Below the pieces are notes generated by a model. That model was given only the letters and a program-made list of their open reading frames with translations. It did not search any database and was not told the origin of the DNA. This document shows positions 1-10,123 of a DNA stretch of 64,000 bases, piece by piece. The translations under genes were made by a program, and so were the position numbers. Within the stretch, counting starts at the first letter, position 1, and every line of letters begins with the position of its first letter. Origin of the DNA: Myxococcales bacterium (lineage in GTDB: Bacteria > Myxococcota_A > Polyangia > Polyangiales > Houyiibacteriaceae); the NCBI GenBank assembly GCA_029861865.1, contig JAOTYL010000010.1, forward strand, positions 1 through 64,000, read 5' to 3'.

Positions 1-676
1 AACCCTGCACGATTGCGGTCGCGCCCTCGAGGTCGAACCGCCGTTCCCGCGCCCATTCCTTGATGCAGTGAACGACGCCTTGACCCGTGGCCTTCTCACG
101 CCCTTCCGAACCGCCGGCGTTGATCGTCTTTCCCGTGACGACAGCACGTTGATCGTTCTTTTGGTAGGTGGGGCCCGTGTTCATGTACGTATCCATCATC
201 CACACCATCGTCTTGGCGTTCGTGCCGACGTCGGGTGCGGGGATGTCGTGAGCCGGTCCGATATTGGTGCCTAGGGCGTGCGTGAATCGACGAGTGATCC
301 GTCGAAGCTCATCTTCCGAGTGATCGCGAGGATTGAACTTGATGCCACCCTTGCCGCCACCAAAGGGAACGCCGAGGAGCGCGCACTTCCACGTCATCTG
401 CATCGCGAGCGCTTTGAGCTCGTCGAGATTGACCGCTTGGTGATATCGCATGCCGCCCTTGTACGGGCCCATCACATTGTTGTGCTGGATACGGTAGCCC
501 TTGAACACACGGTTGCGTCCGTCGTCCATTCGAACCGGAAAGTGCACGATGAGCTCGTTCTTCGGTTCTTCGAGGATCTCGCGGACGTGATCCGGCAAAC
601 CCATGACCTCGGACGCCTGGTCGAGGTAGCCCTGCACGACTTGGAAGAAGCCGAATTCCTCGAGCGCGGCCGACAT
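1..676 (-). CDS. gdh: Glu/Leu/Phe/Val dehydrogenase (glutamate dehydrogenase family), N-terminal part, truncated by window edge
   Basis: Reverse-strand translation from ATG at 676: MSAALEEFGFFQVVQGYLDQASEVMGLPDHVREILEEPKNELIVHFPVRMDDGR...GPYKGGMRYH...KCALLGVPFGGGKGGI...; the K-G-G-x-R and PxGGGKGG motifs are typical. Absent from the ORF track because it runs off the window. Confidence 0.93.
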   Translation of the reverse strand, partial: MSAALEEFGFFQVVQGYLDQASEVMGLPDHVREILEEPKNELIVHFPVRMDDGRNRVFKGYRIQHNNVMGPYKGGMRYHQAVNLDELKALAMQMTWKCALLGVPFGGGKGGIKFNPRDHSEDELRRITRRFTHALGTNIGPAHDIPAPDVGTNAKTMVWMMDTYMNTGPTYQKNDQRAVVTGKTINAGGSEGREKATGQGVVHCIKEWARERRFDLEGATAIVQG

Positions 677-890
677 CCCACCGATGCTACACCGTGTACT
701 TGTCGGTCACCAATTGCGCGCAGAAAGTGCGTTCGACAGTTCCTGCGCGAAAGAAATACGCGACGCGATGAAAAGCGCTTTCAACTCGCAGAGCGAGCTT
801 GTTTCCGCCAATTTCGCGCGGTTACAGTCGCTGCGACCGGGTGTCAGACGTCCGGCGCGACCTTTGCTTACCAACAGCGAGGAGGCAGCA

Positions 891-2018
891 ATGAACGTAC
901 CGACGAGTGATCTGTGCCGCGAGTTGGAGGCGCGCGGAGTATCGCGCCGGGAGTTCCTGGGCTTCTGCTCCGCGATGGCCGTAATGATCGGTTTGCCGAA
1001 GAGCGCAGCCGCCGCGATTGCGGACGCGCTCGAGAACAAACCCAAACCCACATTGGTCTGGCTGGAGTTCCAAGACTGTGCTGGAAACACGGAGTCTTTT
1101 CTCCGTTCGAGCAAGCCAACCGCTGCTGAGGTCGTGCTCGACCTCCTCTCGATCGACTACCACGAGACGATTATGGCGGCGGCCGGACATCGAGCCGAGG
1201 AAGCGCTCGATTCGGTGGTGAAGAACAAGCAGGGCCAATACATCGCGGTTGTCGAGGGGTCGATCCCGACTGGAGCGAACGGTGCGTATTGCACGATCGG
1301 CGGCAAGTCCGCCCTCCAGATCGCAAACGAAGTGTGCAGCAATGCTGCGGCAGTCATTGCGGTCGGCACCTGCGCAACGTTCGGTGGGCTCCCCGCAGCG
1401 TCACCGAATCCGACAGGCGCGTTGGGGGTCGCCGACGCGGTTCCCGGGATCAAGACCCAGATCAATCTTTCGGCTTGCCCGGTGAACGCCGAAAACCTCA
1501 CGGCGACCGTCGTGTACTTCCTGACCTATGGCCGCTGGCCGGCAACCGACGCCCTCAACCGACCGCTCTTCGCATACGGAAAGTCCATTCACGACAACTG
1601 CGAGCGGCGCGCGCACTATGACTCCGGTCAGTACGTCGAGCAGTGGGGCGACGAGGCTCACCGCCAGGGGCACTGCCTCTACAAGATGGGCTGCAAAGGG
1701 CCGGTGTCTTTCCAGAACTGCCCGAATGTCGGCTGGAACGACAACACCAGCTGGCCGATCGCCTGCGGCCACGGATGCATCGGCTGCGCCGAGCCTGATT
1801 TCTGGGACAAGATGACGCCCTTCTACGCCCACCTTCCGGGTTTCCCGGGCTTTGGAAAGGCCTCGAACATCGATAAGGTCGGCTTCTGGGGCACCGTCGG
1901 CGTCGCGGCTGCGTTCGGAACGCACACCCTGATTCACCTCGGCAAGAAGCTGGTCGGTTCTGGAGGCGAAGACAAGCCCGCAGACCCTACCAAAGGCTCG
2001 GAAGGAGGTGACGCATGA
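891..2018 (+). CDS. [NiFe]-hydrogenase small subunit (group 1-like) with Tat signal and C-terminal membrane helix
   Basis: Tat-like RREFLGF; GTCATFGG, SACPVN, HDNCERRAHYDSGQYV, GHCLYKMGCKGP, CGHGCIGCAEPDFWD; ATG at 891 preceded by GAGGAGG. Confidence 0.95.
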   Translation: MNVPTSDLCRELEARGVSRREFLGFCSAMAVMIGLPKSAAAAIADALENKPKPTLVWLEFQDCAGNTESFLRSSKPTAAEVVLDLLSIDYHETIMAAAGHRAEEALDSVVKNKQGQYIAVVEGSIPTGANGAYCTIGGKSALQIANEVCSNAAAVIAVGTCATFGGLPAASPNPTGALGVADAVPGIKTQINLSACPVNAENLTATVVYFLTYGRWPATDALNRPLFAYGKSIHDNCERRAHYDSGQYVEQWGDEAHRQGHCLYKMGCKGPVSFQNCPNVGWNDNTSWPIACGHGCIGCAEPDFWDKMTPFYAHLPGFPGFGKASNIDKVGFWGTVGVAAAFGTHTLIHLGKKLVGSGGEDKPADPTKGSEGGDA

Positions 2019-3721
2019 CTCATATCGTCGTCGATCCGGTAACGCGCATCGAAGGTCACCTACGCATCGAGGCAGAGGTCGATGGAGGTCAGGTTTCGAA
2101 CGCCTGGTCGTCCTCCACGATGTTCCGAGGGATCGAGATCATCTTACAGGGCCGCGACCCACGCGATGCGTGGGCCTTTACTCAACGGATCTGCGGAGTC
2201 TGCACGACGGTGCACGCGATCGCTTCGATTCGCGCCGTCGAAAATGCCATCGGCGCGAAACCGCCACCGAACGCCCGCATCTTGAGGAACCTGATCATCG
2301 CGTCGCAGTGCATTCAGGATCACGTCATCCATTTCTATCATCTGCATGCGCTCGATTGGGTCGACATCGTGTCCGCACTGAAGGCCGACCCGGCAGGGAC
2401 GTCCACGCTCGCTCAATCGATCTCGAACTGGCCCAAGTCGAGCACGACGTACTTCAAGGGGATCCAAGACCGCATCAAGGGGCTCGTGGACCGCGGGCAG
2501 CTCGGCCCGTTTGGCAACGCCTATTGGGGTCATCCCGCATACAAGCTTCCGCCGGAGGCCAATCTCATGGCGGTCGCACACTACCTCGAGGCCCTCGATT
2601 GGCAGCGCGAGTTCATCAAGATGCATGCGATTCTGGGCGGGAAAAACCCACATCTGCAGAGCTTCTTGGTTGGAGGGATGGCAACGCCGGTCGACCCGAA
2701 TGCTCAGGCCGCCCTCAACGTGCATTCGATCGCCGCCTTCAAAGACATGATCGCTGGCGCGAAGCAGTTCGTGAGCCAAGTCTACATCCCGGACCTGTTG
2801 GCCGTCGCTTCGTTCTACAAAGACTGGGCTGGGTACGGCGCCGGCGTCGGGAACTACATGGTCTACGGCGAGTACCCACTGAACGACGAGTCGAACTCTC
2901 CGCTCTTCATTCCATCCGGCATCATCCGTAACCGCGACATCTCGAAGGTGGAAGCGTTCGATGCGTCGAAGATCACGGAGCACATCAAACACTCCTGGTA
3001 CGACTACGCGGAGGGAGACGACAAAGCACTTCATCCGTCGGCGGGCGAAACCAAGCCGAACTACACCGGGCCGGAGCCACCGTACGAGCGTCTCAACACT
3101 TCGGAGAAGTACTCGTGGCTGAAATCCCCGCGCTATGACGGCGTGCCGATGGAGGTGGGGCCACTCTCTCGGATGTTGGTCTCATACGTCCAGGGGCACG
3201 AGCAGGTGACCGGCTTGGTCAATGCCGTGCTCAAAAAGCTCGAAGTCGGACCCGCTGCCCTGTTCTCGACCCTCGGTAGAGTTGCCGCGCGCGGTATCGA
3301 AACGCAGATCCTCGTCGACAAGATCGGCGATTGGGTCGACGAGCTCGCGGCCAACATGGGAAGCGGAGAGCTCCGAATCCACGACAATAGCAAGTGGGAG
3401 CCGAGCTCCTGGCCGAAGGAATCGACGGGTGCTGGCTTCCACGAGGCGCCACGCGGCGCGCTCGGTCACTGGGTGCACATCAAGGACGCCAAGATCAACC
3501 GCTATCAATGCGTCGTCCCGAGCACTTGGAACGCCGGGCCGCGCGATGCGGGCGATACTCCTGGGCCCTACGAAGCCGCCCTGGTAGGAACACCGGTCGC
3601 GGATCCCGAGCAACCGATCGAGATCCTTCGCACCGTTCATTCGTTCGATCCCTGCATGGCCTGCGGTGTGCACGTGGTCGACACGGGAGGGCGCGAGGTC
3701 ACTCGCGTGAAGGCGAGATGA
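2015..3721 (+). CDS. [NiFe]-hydrogenase large subunit
   Basis: N-terminal RICGVCTTVHA and C-terminal DPCMACGVHV followed by a cleavable tail VDTGGREVTRVKAR; ATGA overlap with the small subunit. Confidence 0.97.
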   Translation: MTHIVVDPVTRIEGHLRIEAEVDGGQVSNAWSSSTMFRGIEIILQGRDPRDAWAFTQRICGVCTTVHAIASIRAVENAIGAKPPPNARILRNLIIASQCIQDHVIHFYHLHALDWVDIVSALKADPAGTSTLAQSISNWPKSSTTYFKGIQDRIKGLVDRGQLGPFGNAYWGHPAYKLPPEANLMAVAHYLEALDWQREFIKMHAILGGKNPHLQSFLVGGMATPVDPNAQAALNVHSIAAFKDMIAGAKQFVSQVYIPDLLAVASFYKDWAGYGAGVGNYMVYGEYPLNDESNSPLFIPSGIIRNRDISKVEAFDASKITEHIKHSWYDYAEGDDKALHPSAGETKPNYTGPEPPYERLNTSEKYSWLKSPRYDGVPMEVGPLSRMLVSYVQGHEQVTGLVNAVLKKLEVGPAALFSTLGRVAARGIETQILVDKIGDWVDELAANMGSGELRIHDNSKWEPSSWPKESTGAGFHEAPRGALGHWVHIKDAKINRYQCVVPSTWNAGPRDAGDTPGPYEAALVGTPVADPEQPIEILRTVHSFDPCMACGVHVVDTGGREVTRVKAR

Positions 3722-4458
3722 CCCCGCCGACGACAACGGCCGGAGGTGCACGGCCCGAGGTCAGCTATCGAGCCAAAGACGAGACCGGAGGGCTCGAGCG
3801 TGTCTACGTGTGGGATGCCGTCGTGCGCCTGACGCACTGGATCATCATGCTCGCGATCCTGATCCAGGCGGTCACGGGCATCTACATCGGAAGGCCCTTC
3901 TTCATCCCCGCCGGCGCAGAAGACCAACAGTTCGTCATGGGGACGATGAAGGTCGTCCATTCGTATACCGCCATCGTGTTCACGCTCGCGGTGCTGGTCC
4001 GTGTCGGCTGGATGTTCGTCGGCTCGTACTACGCGCGATGGCACCAATTCGTGCCGGCAAGCGCGCGCCGCCGCCGCGACGTGTGGAGCATGCTCAAGTT
4101 CTACACCTTCCTGAGTCGCGAGCCCCCTTTGAACGTTGGGCATAACCCCCTTGCAGGGCTCACCTATCTCCTCGTGTTCGCGCTCTACTTCACGATGATC
4201 GTGACCGGGCTTGCCCTGTACTCCGTCGGGGCGGGGGTGTCTTACATGAAGATGTGGGACTTCCTCCTGCCGATCCTAGGCGGCGCGCAGACTGCACGGT
4301 GGATCCATCACATCGCGATGTGGCTGCTCCTCGGCTTCTTCGCCCACCACATCTGGAGCGCGATTCTGGTCTCGCGGTCCGAGGGACACGGCCTCATCGA
4401 TTCGATGTTCAGCGGTTACAAATTTCTTCCTCGGTCATGGCGCAAACGCGATGAGTGA
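3718..4458 (+). CDS. Ni/Fe-hydrogenase b-type cytochrome subunit
   Basis: Multi-TM protein, VYVWDAVVRLTHWIIMLAILIQAVTG...; ATGA overlap with the large subunit. Confidence 0.9.
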   Translation: MTPPTTTAGGARPEVSYRAKDETGGLERVYVWDAVVRLTHWIIMLAILIQAVTGIYIGRPFFIPAGAEDQQFVMGTMKVVHSYTAIVFTLAVLVRVGWMFVGSYYARWHQFVPASARRRRDVWSMLKFYTFLSREPPLNVGHNPLAGLTYLLVFALYFTMIVTGLALYSVGAGVSYMKMWDFLLPILGGAQTARWIHHIAMWLLLGFFAHHIWSAILVSRSEGHGLIDSMFSGYKFLPRSWRKRDE

Positions 4459-4999
4459 GCGAACGCCGGTGCTGGTGCTCGGGCTTGGCAACGTGGTTTG
4501 CCAAGACGATGGCGCGGGCATCGCGGCGATCCACAAGCTCCTCCGGGAGTACGAGCTTCCGGAGGGCGTGTTGGCGCTCGACGGCGGCACGCTTGGGCTG
4601 TCGCTCTTGCCGCTCGTGGACAGCGCCGATCAGGTGATCATGGTCGACGCGATTCGCGCTGAGGGGCCGCCTGGAACGCTCGTCAGGATCGAGGGCGACG
4701 AAGTGGCTCCTGCGGTGTACGAGCGCTTGTCACCCCATCAAATCGGGGTCGCGGACCTGCTCGCGGGAGCAAGCCTCCTCGACCGCTACCCGAACCGTGT
4801 GGTGTTGATCGGCGTGGTTCCAAAAAGCATCGACCTCGGCCTCGGCCGTACCGAAGCGGTCGAAGCCAGCATTCCCGAGCTCGTCGAGCGGGTCGTAGAG
4901 GAGCTTCGCGCGATCGGATATCCGCCGGTTCGACGATTGGATCGCCATGAGAACAGCACGAGGAGCGTTGATCATGTCGCTCGCACTCTCGGCGTGTAA
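4451..4999 (+). CDS. Hydrogenase maturation endopeptidase (HyaD/HupD family)
   Basis: VLVLGLGNVVCQDDGAGIAAIHKL... and LSPHQIGVADLL, typical of the protease family. Confidence 0.92.
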   Translation: MSERTPVLVLGLGNVVCQDDGAGIAAIHKLLREYELPEGVLALDGGTLGLSLLPLVDSADQVIMVDAIRAEGPPGTLVRIEGDEVAPAVYERLSPHQIGVADLLAGASLLDRYPNRVVLIGVVPKSIDLGLGRTEAVEASIPELVERVVEELRAIGYPPVRRLDRHENSTRSVDHVARTLGV

Positions 5000-5348
5000 C
5001 GGGGGTGATGGGCGCCTCCCGACTGATTATCGGAACCTCCCGGTGCCGGCCGATCTGCTCGCCTCAGACGAAGCACGCGAACGCGGGCGCGAAATCTTCC
5101 GTGAGAAATGTGCGCTGTGCCACGGCGTGCGTGCCGATGGAAACGGCGTGCGCCAGGAAGGACTTTCGGCGCGGCCGGTCAGCTTTCAAAGCAAAGAGTG
5201 GCGTGCAAGTGCAACGCCGCGCGGCGTCTACGCGGTCGTCAGCGAAGGCAAGCGTGGAACCTCGATGCCCGGGTGGCGCACCCTGACGGATCAAGAAAAG
5301 TGGGAGGTCGTCACCTACGTCTTGAGCGTTTCAGGAGACGGGCCATGA
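4947..5348 (+). CDS. c-type cytochrome, predicted lipoprotein
   Basis: MRTARGALIMSLALSAC lipobox and a single CALCHG heme motif; 53-nt overlap with the protease gene. Confidence 0.85.
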   Translation: MRTARGALIMSLALSACNGGDGRLPTDYRNLPVPADLLASDEARERGREIFREKCALCHGVRADGNGVRQEGLSARPVSFQSKEWRASATPRGVYAVVSEGKRGTSMPGWRTLTDQEKWEVVTYVLSVSGDGP

Positions 5349-7636
5349 ACGAGGGATGCCGAATCGAAGTTCGCGGCACCGTGCAAGGGGTTGGCTTTCG
5401 ACCTTGGGTGTACCGGTTGGCGCGCCGCGCAGGCTTGGCTGGCCGCGTGTGGAACCATCCCGAAGGAGTGACGATAGAAGCGTTTGGAGGCTCGGGGTCG
5501 CTGGAGTCGTTTGTTCAATGGTTACGTGACGATACGCCTGCCTCTGCCCGAATCCGAGAGCTGCGCCTCTCGAAGATCCCGCTGGAGGTGGCCGAGGACT
5601 TCGTGATCGAGCCAAGCGAAGGGGTCGGCGCCCGGGCTCTTTCGATTCCGCCGGATCTCGCCACCTGCGACAAGTGTGAAGAGGAGGTGCTCGACCCGAA
5701 CGATCGTCGGTACCGATATCCTTTCACGAACTGCACAGAGTGCGGTCCGCGCTTCACGATCACGACGGATGTTCCCTACGATCGATCCGCGACGACCATG
5801 CATGAGTTCATCCTGTGCCCATCGTGCGAGCGCGAGTTTCACGATGTCATGGACCGTCGGTTTCATGCGCAGCCCAATGCCTGCCCAGAGTGTGGACCAA
5901 GGCTCTCTTTGTGCGAGCCGGATGGCACGCAGATGATTCTCGACGACCCGCTTGCGACGGCAGTCGGCTTGCTTTGCGACGGAGCGATCCTCGCGATCAA
6001 AGGGTTGGGCGGGTTTCATCTGGCATGCGACGCTTCCAATGCGCGCGCGGTTCAAGAACTTCGCATGCGAAAGCATCGAGACGAAAAGCCGTTCGCCGTG
6101 ATGGTGCGTGACCTCGCGGTAGCAGCCTCACTTGCGAGCCTGACGACCGAAGAGAAATTGCTGCTGGCGTCCCAAGAGAGGCCGATCGTCTTGGTCGAGC
6201 GCCGTCCCGATGCTACACTCGCCACAGAGGTGGCCCCGGAATCCCCTGTTTTGGGGCTTTTCCTGCCCTATACGCCGCTCCACCACCTGCTCCTTCGCGA
6301 AGTCGATCGCCCACTGGTCATGACCTCGGCCAACATCGCGGGCGAGCCGATCTGCAAGGATAACGCCGAGGCCGTCGTACGACTCGGAGGTATCGCAGAT
6401 GCCCTTTTGGTCCACGACCGCAACATTGCGATGCGTTGCGACGATTCGGTCGCTCGGGTGATCGCGGGCAAAGCGACGGTTCTGCGTCGCTCGCGCGGTT
6501 TCGTTCCAAGGCCATTCCAGTTGAAGGAGGCGGTCGACCGCCCGGTGCTCGCCTGCGGTGCACACCTCAAGAACACCTTTTGCATCGCCGTAGAAGACAC
6601 CGCGTACTTCGGGCCACACATCGGAGACCTCGAAACGCTCGCGTCGATGGAGTTTTTCGAGGAGGCGGTCGACCGCATGCAAACGATCCTCTCGGTCGAG
6701 CCAAAAGTGGTCGCTCACGACCTGCACCCCGGTTATATGTCGACGCGTTACGCAAAAACGCGGTGGGCTTCAGAGACGATCGGCGTGCAGCACCACCACG
6801 CCCACGTGGTGAGCGCGATGGCCGAGCATGGCCTACGAGGACCGGTGCTTGGAATCGCTTACGACGGGACGGGTTACGGGAACGACGGCACCGCTTGGGG
6901 TGGTGAGGTCTTACTCTGTTCCACCGGTCATTTCAGGCGCTTGGCGACGTTTCGACCGATCAAGCTACCCGGCGGGAACCGCGCGATGCGTGAGGTCTGG
7001 CGAGTGGCGCTCAGCCTGCTCCACGACGCCTTCTCCGGGGACGCACCGGTCGATGATCTTCAACTCTTTCAAGCGATCCCCGACGAATCGATTCGAGTAG
7101 TGGCACAGATGGTCGGCCGCGATCTCAACGCCCCTCCAGCACATGGCATCGGCCGCTACTTCGACGCGGTCGGAGCGTTGGTCCTCAATCGACCGGGCGC
7201 GACATTCGAAGGACAGGTGGCGGTAGCTTGGAACGTGATCGCGGATCTGACCGAGCGCGCCTCGTATCCGTTCGAGATCGACCGAACGGGACTGCTCCAC
7301 GTCGTCGACCTGCGAACGATGGTGCGTGCGATCGTCGAGGATCTCACCACCAACGTGGCGGCGAGCACGATCTCGGCGAAGTTCCACAACACGCTGATCA
7401 AAGCGACCGCCACGGTCGTGCGCGGCTTGGGCGACGTCATCGGGCGGCCACCGGTGGTGCTTACCGGAGGCGTGTTTCAAAACCCGATCCTGACCGAGGG
7501 CGTTCTGGCTGAATTGCGGAATGAATTCAAATGCTTCACGCATTCTCAGGTGCCACCAGGAGACGGTGGGCTCGCCCTCGGACAGGTATTGATCGCGAAT
7601 GCGATCGCGGCGGAAGGGTCAACCCCATGTGCTTAG
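5345..7636 (+). CDS. hypF: Carbamoyltransferase HypF
   Basis: Acylphosphatase domain (RGTVQGVGFRPWVYRLA), zinc-finger Cys pairs, YrdC-like and carbamoyltransferase domains; start ATG 5345 inside ORF 5108-7636. Confidence 0.96.
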   Translation: MNEGCRIEVRGTVQGVGFRPWVYRLARRAGLAGRVWNHPEGVTIEAFGGSGSLESFVQWLRDDTPASARIRELRLSKIPLEVAEDFVIEPSEGVGARALSIPPDLATCDKCEEEVLDPNDRRYRYPFTNCTECGPRFTITTDVPYDRSATTMHEFILCPSCEREFHDVMDRRFHAQPNACPECGPRLSLCEPDGTQMILDDPLATAVGLLCDGAILAIKGLGGFHLACDASNARAVQELRMRKHRDEKPFAVMVRDLAVAASLASLTTEEKLLLASQERPIVLVERRPDATLATEVAPESPVLGLFLPYTPLHHLLLREVDRPLVMTSANIAGEPICKDNAEAVVRLGGIADALLVHDRNIAMRCDDSVARVIAGKATVLRRSRGFVPRPFQLKEAVDRPVLACGAHLKNTFCIAVEDTAYFGPHIGDLETLASMEFFEEAVDRMQTILSVEPKVVAHDLHPGYMSTRYAKTRWASETIGVQHHHAHVVSAMAEHGLRGPVLGIAYDGTGYGNDGTAWGGEVLLCSTGHFRRLATFRPIKLPGGNRAMREVWRVALSLLHDAFSGDAPVDDLQLFQAIPDESIRVVAQMVGRDLNAPPAHGIGRYFDAVGALVLNRPGATFEGQVAVAWNVIADLTERASYPFEIDRTGLLHVVDLRTMVRAIVEDLTTNVAASTISAKFHNTLIKATATVVRGLGDVIGRPPVVLTGGVFQNPILTEGVLAELRNEFKCFTHSQVPPGDGGLALGQVLIANAIAAEGSTPCA

Positions 7637-7950
7637 GTGTTCCAGGGAAGGTCGTCGACGTCGACCGTGATCGCAACACCGCGACGGTCGACTTTTGGGG
7701 CGTGAAGAAAGAGGTGCGCCTCGAGGTTTGTGACGCGCCGGTGGCACCGGGCGACTACATTCTGAACCACGTTGGGTTTGCGATTCGACGCATTCCACCC
7801 GAGGAGGCGGTCGAAACCCTCGCGCTCTACGACGAGCTCTTGCGTCTCGCGGATGACCAAGACCTGATGACCCAGGACGTGCGGTCCGAGATCGATGCGG
7901 CACCCTACGCGACGGCTTCAGCGAAGGAGGCCTACGATGCGTCCGAATGA
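7627..7950 (+). CDS. hypC: HypC/HybG/HupF family hydrogenase chaperone
   Basis: MCLGVPGKVVDVD...VGFAIRRIPPEEA. Confidence 0.96.
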   Translation: MCLGVPGKVVDVDRDRNTATVDFWGVKKEVRLEVCDAPVAPGDYILNHVGFAIRRIPPEEAVETLALYDELLRLADDQDLMTQDVRSEIDAAPYATASAKEAYDASE

Positions 7951-9085
7951 CGCGCTTCAGCAGCTGAAGTTTCGCGATCCGGTTCGGGCGCGCGCGCTCC
8001 GGGACGCCCTCGAGCGCCTGGTGTGGAGGGCCGATCATGCTCCCGTTTCTGTGATGCACGTCTGCGGGAGCCACGAGCAGGCGATCGCGAAGTTCGGCCT
8101 GAGAGCAGCGTTTCCCCGTGATCTACAGGTGATCATGGGCCCAGGCTGTCCGGTTTGTGTGACGGATGTGCCAGAAGTGGACGAAGCGGTAGCCCTCGCC
8201 AAGCAGGGGGTACGGATCGCGTCCTACGGCGACATGCTTCGCGTGCCGGGAACCTCGCAATCGCTCGCCGACGCCAAGGCCGACGGCGCTCAGGTCGACG
8301 TGGTTTACAGCGTCACTCAAGCGGTCGATCTCGCTCGTGATACAGACGAGGAGTTGGTTTTCTTTGCGTCGGGTTTCGAAACGACCGCAGTCGCAACCGC
8401 GGCTGTCTTGCTCGACGACCCGCCCGACAACTTCTCGGTTCTCTCCGCTCACAAGTACATCCCCCCGGTCATGGAGATCGTAGCGGAGATGCCGGAAACC
8501 AAGATCGAAGGCTTCCTCGCTGCGGGACATGCGGCCACGATCACCGGCTCAGCGGTGTTCGAGAAGTTCGTCGAACGCCACGGCCTGCCGGTCGTGGTGG
8601 CGGGCTTCGAGCCCTTGGACGTTCTTGCGGGTCTCGTTCGACTGCTCGAGCTCATCAACGCAGGGGAGGCCAAGGTCGAAAATGCCTATCCTCGATGCGT
8701 CACGAGGGAAGGCAACGCGCACGCTCAGGAGCTTCTTTGGCGTGTTTTTCGGCCTACCGGAGGCCGTTGGCGAGGCATCGCGCACGTGCCCAACGGAAAC
8801 CTCCGATTGCGGGACGAGTTCGCCCATTACGACACGAGGAAGCGCTTCACGATCGACGCGTCTGCGTTGTGGAGCTACGCCCCGCCGAAGCTCGTTCAAC
8901 AATGCCAGTGCGGAGACATCATGGCCGGGATTGCCTCCCCCTCGGACTGTGCGCTGTTCGGCAACGAGTGTACGCCCGACACCCCGGTCGGCGCGTGCAT
9001 GGTGAGCGCCGAAGGCACCTGCAAGATCTGGCATCAGTACGGCGGCCACCCCGATCTCAGCTCGATGAAGCGAGGTGTCGCATGA
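7937..9085 (+). CDS. hypD: Hydrogenase formation protein HypD
   Basis: MHVCGSHEQAI, GPGCPVCVTD, CQCGDIMAG. Confidence 0.96.
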   Translation: MRPNDALQQLKFRDPVRARALRDALERLVWRADHAPVSVMHVCGSHEQAIAKFGLRAAFPRDLQVIMGPGCPVCVTDVPEVDEAVALAKQGVRIASYGDMLRVPGTSQSLADAKADGAQVDVVYSVTQAVDLARDTDEELVFFASGFETTAVATAAVLLDDPPDNFSVLSAHKYIPPVMEIVAEMPETKIEGFLAAGHAATITGSAVFEKFVERHGLPVVVAGFEPLDVLAGLVRLLELINAGEAKVENAYPRCVTREGNAHAQELLWRVFRPTGGRWRGIAHVPNGNLRLRDEFAHYDTRKRFTIDASALWSYAPPKLVQQCQCGDIMAGIASPSDCALFGNECTPDTPVGACMVSAEGTCKIWHQYGGHPDLSSMKRGVA

Positions 9086-10122
9086 CGCGAAACGCCCGCT
9101 TCATCGACGAACGCATCACGCTGAAGTACGGCACCGGCGGTGGCGCGATGCGCGCGCTGATCGAGCAGATCTTCGCCAAGGGCCTCGGCGACCTGGGAGA
9201 GGGAAACATCGGTTTGGCCGCGATGGACGACGGTGCGGCGATCCGGCTGGGCGATCGCTACCTCGTGATCACGACCGACTCTCACGTGGTCCAGCCGATC
9301 GTCTTTCCGGGAGGCGACATTGGAAAGTTGGCGGTCGCCGGAACCGTCAATGATCTCGCGATGATGGGAGCCACCGATCCGCTCGCGCTCACCTGCGCTG
9401 CTATCGTCGAAGATGGTTTCTCCCGTGAGATGCTGAAGAGTATCTGGGAGTCGATCCGCGCGAGCTGCGAGGAGGCCGGGACCACGATCGTGACCGGGGA
9501 CACGAAAGTCATGGGACACGGCGAGCTCGACGGCCTGGTGTTGAACACGACCGGCGTTGGCATCACCGACCGAATCGTGACCGATGCGGGGCTCGAGCCT
9601 GGGGATCAGATCTTGGTGACAGGAACGATGGGTGACCACGGCTTGGCGATCATGGCGACGCGAAACGAGCTCGCCTTGGAAACCGAGCTCGTCTCGGACG
9701 TGGCTCCGATCAACGCCATGGTTCGCCGAGCGCTCGAGGCCGGAGGCGATGGGATCATCGCGCTGAAGGATCCCACGCGCGGTGGCTTGTCGAGCGCCCT
9801 GCACGAGATGGCCGAGAAGAGCGGGGTTGGAATCGTGATCGACGAGCCGTCGATCCCGTTGCGCGACGAGGTTCGTGCGGTCGGTGAGCTGCTTGGCATC
9901 GACCCGCTGGTGTCGGCGAACGAAGGAAAGGCAGTATTTGGCGTTCGGCCTGAAAGCGCGGCCGGCGTTCTCGACGCGATCCGTTCGCACCCGCTCGGGC
10001 GGAACGCTGCAATCGTTGGCGAATGCGTGGCTGAGCGACCCGGGTTCGTCGTGCTCGACACTGGGTTTGGGAGCCGTTTGCTCTCAGAGGCTGAAGGCGA
10101 GCTCCTACCGAGGATCTGCTGA
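9082..10122 (+). CDS. hypE: Hydrogenase expression/formation protein HypE
   Basis: LKYGTGGGAM... N-terminus, ATP-binding AIR-synthase-like fold, C-terminal LLPRIC with terminal Cys. Confidence 0.96.
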   Translation: MTRNARFIDERITLKYGTGGGAMRALIEQIFAKGLGDLGEGNIGLAAMDDGAAIRLGDRYLVITTDSHVVQPIVFPGGDIGKLAVAGTVNDLAMMGATDPLALTCAAIVEDGFSREMLKSIWESIRASCEEAGTTIVTGDTKVMGHGELDGLVLNTTGVGITDRIVTDAGLEPGDQILVTGTMGDHGLAIMATRNELALETELVSDVAPINAMVRRALEAGGDGIIALKDPTRGGLSSALHEMAEKSGVGIVIDEPSIPLRDEVRAVGELLGIDPLVSANEGKAVFGVRPESAAGVLDAIRSHPLGRNAAIVGECVAERPGFVVLDTGFGSRLLSEAEGELLPRIC

Positions 10123-10123
10123 C

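Noticed and set aside
278-910. 210-aa plus-strand ORF at window start
   Set aside because: Antisense to the truncated glutamate dehydrogenase gene; no plausible motif.
5108-5344. N-terminal extension of HypF
   Set aside because: Overlaps the cytochrome c gene out of frame; HypF acylphosphatase domain begins at 5345.
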